DNA from: Deltaproteobacteria bacterium
Lineage (GTDB): Bacteria > Desulfobacterota > Syntrophia > Syntrophales > UBA6807
Length of the DNA stretch: 38,008 bases
Reading direction: 5' to 3'
Assembly (NCBI GenBank): GCA_011056835.1
Contig: DSDU01000055.1
Location: 1 to 38,008, forward strand
Within the stretch, counting starts at the first letter, position 1; every line of letters begins with the position of its first letter. This document shows, in pieces, positions 34,430 through 38,008 of this stretch. The position numbers were made by a program, and so were the translations under genes. A model generated the notes under the pieces. It searched no databases, was not told the DNA's origin, and saw only the letters and a list, made by a program, of their open reading frames with translations.

Positions 34430-35419
34430 TTATCTTTCAAGATATCGCTCGATCTTCGAGGCCTTCTTTAATTTTTCCACGTGAACTCCAATGTCATCGC
34501 GGATTTTTCTCTGTTTTAAAAAACGATGCAACTCCTCCTCTACATCGTTTAATGCAAGCGTTGTCTCCGGTTTCTTATCAATAACATGGATAAGATGATA
34601 TCCGAATGGTGTTTCTACAACGGAACTCATCTGGCCCGGTTTCAAGGAAAATGCTGCATCTTCAAAAGGTTTTACCATCTGCCCCCGTCCGAAATAACCG
34701 AGATCTCCTTCTTGAGCGTTGCTGGGACATTGTGAGAATTCTTTGGCAAGCGTCGGGAAATCTTCACCTCTCTTCAGTCTTTGCTCTATTTCAATCAGTT
34801 TTTTCTTCGCCAACGCTTTTTCCTTATCTGTTGCACCGGCATCGACTTTTAACAAAATATGACGAACCCGCACCTGCTCAGGCTGTTTAAACATTTCCGG
34901 ATGGTTCTCATAAAAATCTTTCAGTTCTTTATCGGAAATGGTAACTTTCCGGACGAACTGCGTATCAATGAACCGCTCAAAGACAATTTCGTTCTTTATC
35001 TTAGTCTTTACATCCGCCTCTGATAGATTCATCTCAGTCAGGACTTGCTTGAATTCATCCTCACTGGAATATCGATCCTTAAATTTTTCATAATACTCGT
35101 TTGTTTCCTTCTCCGTGACCCTGATATTTTTTGTCCGGCTTTCCTGAATAAGAAGCTCCCGATTGATCATGCTCTCGATGACTTCCTTTTCAAGCTGAGA
35201 GGCATCAAGACCTTCCGTAGACTGTCCTCTCTGCAAGATCTGCATCATCACCCTGTTCATTTCTCTGTCGAAATCCGCTCTATCAAGGGAGGTTCCGTTG
35301 ACAACGGCAACGACATCACCGGATTTTAATCCATCGTCTGCCATGGACGTCGAAACAATCAGCACGATACAGATAATAACCATGATAAGAGAGAAACACT
35401 TTTTCTGAATTTTTATCAT
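34430..35419 (-). CDS. SurA/PrsA-like periplasmic peptidyl-prolyl isomerase
   Basis: A 329-residue exported foldase. The N-terminus MIKIQKKCFSLIMVIICIVL to TSMA is a Sec signal peptide. A SurA_N-type chaperone region follows (VVAVVNGTSLDRADFDREM, ESMINRELLIQESRTKNIRV). One rotamase (parvulin) domain spans about residues 180-280 (QVRVRHILLKVDAG, LAKEFSQCPS, GDLGYFGRGQMVKPFEDAAF, PFGYHLIHVID), and the end is a charged helix. It probably helps outer-membrane or periplasmic proteins fold, perhaps including secretin or secreted substrates, though this link is only inference. AAGGAAAGG lies about 11 bases before the ATG. The CsgG-like gene is divergent. Confidence 0.9.
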   Translation of the reverse strand: MIKIQKKCFSLIMVIICIVLIVSTSMADDGLKSGDVVAVVNGTSLDRADFDREMNRVMMQILQRGQSTEGLDASQLEKEVIESMINRELLIQESRTKNIRVTEKETNEYYEKFKDRYSSEDEFKQVLTEMNLSEADVKTKIKNEIVFERFIDTQFVRKVTISDKELKDFYENHPEMFKQPEQVRVRHILLKVDAGATDKEKALAKKKLIEIEQRLKRGEDFPTLAKEFSQCPSNAQEGDLGYFGRGQMVKPFEDAAFSLKPGQMSSVVETPFGYHLIHVIDKKPETTLALNDVEEELHRFLKQRKIRDDIGVHVEKLKKASKIERYLER

Positions 35420-35707
35420 TGTATTTTAACCTTTCCTTCTACTCATTAACGAAATATAAACTTTATTCCGAGGTGTTTATCACCTTTTGTCTTTTAAGAG
35501 CAAGCAATGAATGCATAGTTTTGTACATGGTTACGGGAAAATAAACATTGACAAATCAGAAATCGATTCTATAAAGTTCTAAAGTACGTTCAAGATCTGC
35601 CCGATTATTTATTATACTAAAATTCGCGTGATGCTGATAATGGGTCCGCTGATTTTGTATCGCCGGACTGGATAGAATGTAAATGTCATATGGAGGGATA
35701 AAAAATA
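35420..35707. other. Divergent intergenic region between the parvulin and CsgG-like genes
   Basis: 288 AT-rich bases between two divergent starts. It holds the + strand promoter at 35548-35575. I found no equally good promoter for the parvulin on the - strand and no small gene. Confidence 0.5.
35548..35575 (+). promoter_or_regulatory. Sigma70-like promoter of the CsgG-like gene
   Basis: A perfect TTGACA (35548-35553) and TATAAA (35570-35575) separated by 16 bases. The leader to the start codon would be about 125 bases. GGAGGG at 35693-35698 is the ribosome binding site. Confidence 0.7.
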
Positions 35708-36361
35708 ATGAAGAAAAAGTCACTGTTTTGGGGATTACTTGCCGTGATTTTCATCACCTTCGGATGTGCGGGCATGGGTGGAGAGACCAGGCAAGTTGAT
35801 GAAGGAACCGCACAGAAGTTGCCGGCGTATACGGGGCAGAAGATATCGATTGCAATCATGGATTTTGAAACTAAGGTTCCCGGTTACGACTGGCGCGTCG
35901 GTCAGGGAGCATCGGATATGCTCACGACGTCACTGGTGAAGACGAAGAAGTATCGCGTTTACGAACGGAACAAGCTGGCAAGTATCATGAAAGAGCAGGG
36001 ATTTCAGCAAAGTGGGGCTGTTGATCAAGCTACGGCAGTTCGACTCGGCAAAATGATCGGCGTTAAATACATCCTGACCGGAGCGGTTACAGAGTATGGA
36101 ACATCCCAGAGCGGTTTCCAGGCAGGCGGCTTTGCAAACGTCGGCAAAAAAGGATACTCAGCGGCGGTAGACGTCAGGGCGGTCAGCGTCGAAACGGGAG
36201 AAATAGTCTTTGCGGATACTGCGGAGGGCGTTCTGAAGAGCACCCATGTCTCAGTCATGGGTTTCGGAGGCGGTGAAAGTTTTGATCATAAAAAAGCCAC
36301 TGAAGCCATGAGAATGGCAATTGATAAAGTCATGGCACAGATTTACATTGATCTCAATTAA
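35708..36361 (+). CDS. CsgG-family lipoprotein
   Basis: A 217-residue lipoprotein with signal sequence MKKKSLFWGLLAVIFITFGC; the lipidated residue would be Cys20, followed by Ala-Gly. The mature part has the CsgG-type fold: ISIAIMDFETKVPGYDWRVG, DMLTTSLVKTKKYRVYERNK, RLGKMIGVKYILTGAVTEYG and a strand-rich segment VDVRAVSVETGEIVFADTAEG. CsgG forms the curli export pore, but shorter relatives of about this length are widespread without curli genes and are thought to act in envelope assembly or stress. No csgE, csgF or curlin gene is nearby. The gene is a single unit with a strong promoter and terminator. Confidence 0.85.
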   Translation: MKKKSLFWGLLAVIFITFGCAGMGGETRQVDEGTAQKLPAYTGQKISIAIMDFETKVPGYDWRVGQGASDMLTTSLVKTKKYRVYERNKLASIMKEQGFQQSGAVDQATAVRLGKMIGVKYILTGAVTEYGTSQSGFQAGGFANVGKKGYSAAVDVRAVSVETGEIVFADTAEGVLKSTHVSVMGFGGGESFDHKKATEAMRMAIDKVMAQIYIDLN

Positions 36362-36410
36362 AATAACGGGAATCACCGGGAAGCAGTGCGGTGATGCAAC
36401 TCAGGACAAT

Positions 36411-36447
36411 AAGGGGTGTCTTTTTCGTAAGGCGCCCCTTATTTATA
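36411..36447 (+). terminator. Intrinsic terminator of the CsgG-like gene
   Basis: aaggggtgtc (36411-36420) pairs with ggcgcccctt (36431-36440) over ten pairs, two of them G-U, with a ten-base loop, followed by ATTTATAAT. It lies 50 bases after the stop. Confidence 0.8.
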
Positions 36448-36569
36448 ATAAGACACAGTGCGTTTCGTACAGACATTGTAATACATCCCATGGCAACGTA
36501 CCCATTCATCGGATGATCCAACGTTACATTTCATATGTTGACTCCAGCATTGACCATACGCACCCTGCC

Positions 36570-36606
36570 AAAAAAGAAGGGGCGCAACCTGTTGAGATCG
36601 CACCCC
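36570..36606 (-). terminator. Intrinsic terminator of tRNA-Leu
   Basis: On the - strand GGGGTGCGATCT pairs with AGGTTGCGCCCC, allowing some G-U pairs, and is followed by TTCTTTTTT. It begins 13 bases beyond the tRNA 3' end. Confidence 0.85.
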
Positions 36607-36618
36607 ATTCTGACTATA

Positions 36619-36706
36619 TGGTGCCGAAGCCGGGATTTGAACCCGGACAGGCATACGCCCACTAGACCCTGAACCTAGCGCGTCTACCAAATTCCGCCAC
36701 TTCGGC
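36619..36706 (-). tRNA. tRNA-Leu(CAG)
   Basis: An 88-base class II tRNA including encoded CCA (36619-36621). The seven-pair acceptor stem is GCCGAAG with CTTCGGC and discriminator A. The anticodon stem is CTAGG with TCTAG (one G-U pair) around the loop TTCAGGG, giving anticodon CAG for CUG codons. The T arm contains GGGTTCAAATCCC and a long variable arm (about TGGGCGTATGCC) is present, as expected for leucine. The gene is flanked by its own promoter and terminator on the - strand. Confidence 0.97.
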
Positions 36707-36749
36707 ATGCTTTGAATGTTGAAGAACGTTGCCATAAATGAGTGCATAC

Positions 36750-36777
36750 TCTATACTCATGGTAATTGCCTTGTCAA
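36750..36777 (-). promoter_or_regulatory. Promoter of tRNA-Leu
   Basis: On the - strand TTGACA (36772-36777) and TATAGA (36750-36755) are separated by 16 bases. Transcription would start near 36743, leaving a leader of about 37 bases for RNase P to remove. Confidence 0.75.
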
Positions 36778-36926
36778 GCAAAAATACGCTTGAAAATAAC
36801 CCCATACATGCTATGGTACATACACTTATCTACTCATCCATGCGACGGGTATTCACTTCGCATCGACCGCTTACCAGGGCAGGACGTATCACAATACGTA
36901 AATACATACCGATGGAGAGAAGTTCT

Positions 36927-37910
36927 ATGGTGGTAATCAGGAACATCGAAGACATTCCAGACGCATTGCACGGTGCCTTCGTAACAATCGGCAACTTTGA
37001 CGGCATTCACAGGGGGCATCAGCGTATATTCCGAAAGCTGATCGATGACGCTGGAAGGCACAATCGGAAAACCGTCGTTATTACCTTTGATCCTCATCCT
37101 CAAAAAGTTCTTCATCCTGAACGTCGACCGTTTTTCCTCCTGACGCATCTCGACGAAAAGCTGCGGTTGCTGGAAAGGTCGGGAATCGATGCCGTTGTTT
37201 TGATAACATTCACTTTGAAATTCGCCAGAACAACTGCGGAGGATTTCGTCCGAACCATCCTTTGGGACAAGCTTCGTTTATCAAAGCTCTTTATCGGTTA
37301 TGATTACGCTTTCGGAAAAGACAAACGGGGCAATGCAGCCTTTCTGAAAACAATCGGAGCGAAACTCGGCTTTGAAGTGGAAGAAATCATCGTGGTCAAG
37401 GAAAATAACACTATTGCCAGCAGCACCAATATTCGTGAGGCAATATGCGAAGGCAATGTCAAATTGGCTCATACGTTGCTCGGCAGACCTTACAATGTTT
37501 CCGGCACTGTGGTGAAAGGGTATCGGAGAGGAACGGACATCGGAATTCCGACGGCGAATATACAATCGGAAAAGGTTATGCCTACGCGCGGTGTTTATGC
37601 CGTTATCGTCGAGATTGAAGGAATAAAACACCGGGGTGTCATCAATATCGGCTATAATCCCACCTTCGGCAACAATCAACTCTCCATCGAGGTACACCTC
37701 TTTGACTTTCATGAGGATATCTACAACAAGCATATCGAAATATTTTTCATCGACAGACTGCGCGATGAAATGAAATTTGATAGTGCCGAAAAGCTGGTGG
37801 AGCAGATAAGAAAAGACATTGGAAGGGCACGTACCATCCTGCAGACATATGACGTGAGCGTCACGGATCCGTCAGGGATTCTGCAGTCGGAAGACAGAAC
37901 CTCTTATTAG
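36927..37910 (+). CDS. ribF: Bifunctional riboflavin kinase / FAD synthetase
   Basis: RibF phosphorylates riboflavin to FMN and adenylates FMN to FAD. The 327-residue protein has the N-terminal adenylyltransferase domain (VTIGNFDGIHRGHQRIF, ITFDPHPQKVLHP, GYDYAFGKDKRGN, ASSTNIREAI). The C-terminal flavokinase domain has SGTVVKGYRRGTDIGIPTAN, GVYAVIV, INIGYNPTFG, SIEVHLFDF and VEQIRKDIGRA. The full domain pair is intact. ATG 36927 has GGAGAGAAG about six bases ahead. The frame is open for 63 codons upstream, reaching across the tRNA promoter, but without family similarity. It is divergent from tRNA-Leu. Confidence 0.95.
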   Translation: MVVIRNIEDIPDALHGAFVTIGNFDGIHRGHQRIFRKLIDDAGRHNRKTVVITFDPHPQKVLHPERRPFFLLTHLDEKLRLLERSGIDAVVLITFTLKFARTTAEDFVRTILWDKLRLSKLFIGYDYAFGKDKRGNAAFLKTIGAKLGFEVEEIIVVKENNTIASSTNIREAICEGNVKLAHTLLGRPYNVSGTVVKGYRRGTDIGIPTANIQSEKVMPTRGVYAVIVEIEGIKHRGVINIGYNPTFGNNQLSIEVHLFDFHEDIYNKHIEIFFIDRLRDEMKFDSAEKLVEQIRKDIGRARTILQTYDVSVTDPSGILQSEDRTSY

Positions 37911-37972
37911 AGCCTCCTGAAAAAGTAAAACACATTGATATAGTAATTAGTTACGTGTATATTACGGGTCAA

Positions 37973-38004
37973 TTGGTGCCCGGAAAATGAACACCGGGGG
38001 CCAA
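37973..38004 (+). terminator. Possible terminator downstream of ribF
   Basis: ttggtgcccgg (37973-37983) pairs with ccgggggccaa (37994-38004) over eleven positions with one mismatch and one G-T pair. The window ends four bases later, so a U-run cannot be judged; AAAAC follows. It could also be a repetitive palindrome. Confidence 0.4.
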
Positions 38005-38008
38005 AAAC

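Noticed and set aside
36738-36926. A 63-codon N-terminal extension of RibF
   Set aside because: It overlaps the tRNA-Leu promoter region and lacks family similarity; ATG 36927 has a good site.

Overview
The window looks like a chromosomal segment of an anaerobic, Gram-negative bacterium of the former Deltaproteobacteria (Desulfobacterota-like). The reasons are the type II secretion (T2SS) operon with the order I-J-K-L-M-N-C-A-B-D-E, a PilM-like GspL, the style of the parvulin and CsgG-like lipoprotein genes, and moderate base composition with strong AAGGAGG-type ribosome binding sites. This placement is inference; there is no rRNA in the window. I see no insertion sequence, prophage or CRISPR array.

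Region 1 (226-12285, + strand) is a T2SS operon: minor pseudopilins gspI, gspJ and gspK, inner-membrane platform genes gspL, gspM, gspN and gspC, an ExeA/GspA-type AAA ATPase, a GspB-like protein carrying TPR and LysM domains, secretin gspD and ATPase gspE. gspF, gspG and gspH are not in the window and may lie to its left. The ATPase has no peptidoglycan-binding tail, while its translationally coupled partner has gained a LysM domain.

Region 2 (12541-24486, - strand) is a sugar-phosphate block. In transcription order it runs diguanylate cyclase, glucokinase, transketolase, glucose-6-phosphate isomerase, 6-phosphogluconate dehydrogenase, 6-phosphogluconolactonase, glucose-6-phosphate dehydrogenase, then a UDP-GlcNAc-type dehydrogenase. 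Together glk, zwf, pgl and gnd take glucose to ribulose 5-phosphate with reduction of NAD(P), pgi links to glycolysis and tkt to the non-oxidative branch. Transaldolase, rpe and rpi are absent from the window.

Region 3 (24811-28869) holds a GDSL lipoprotein hydrolase, a beta-CASP metallo-beta-lactamase RNase-like protein and exonuclease III on the - strand, and a YbaK-type deacylase divergently on the + strand. Behind it is about 760 bases with no convincing gene except one tiny CxxC reading frame behind a strong ribosome binding site.

Region 4 (29557-33589, + strand) is the most unusual part. A good sigma70-like promoter drives a two-gene operon: a 1116-residue protein with 3 MORN repeats, about 22 coiled-coil units of 32 or 39 residues, then 9 MORN repeats, followed by an overlapping gene for a 204-residue all-MORN protein. 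The coil region shows recent DNA-level duplication. I know no function for this pair.

Region 5 (33922-37910) holds cspA with a structured leader and strong terminator, a SurA/PrsA-like parvulin, a CsgG-like lipoprotein with its own promoter and terminator, tRNA-Leu(CAG) with promoter and terminator, and ribF. Best candidates for something undescribed are the MORN-coil-MORN operon and the rearranged GspA/GspB pair.
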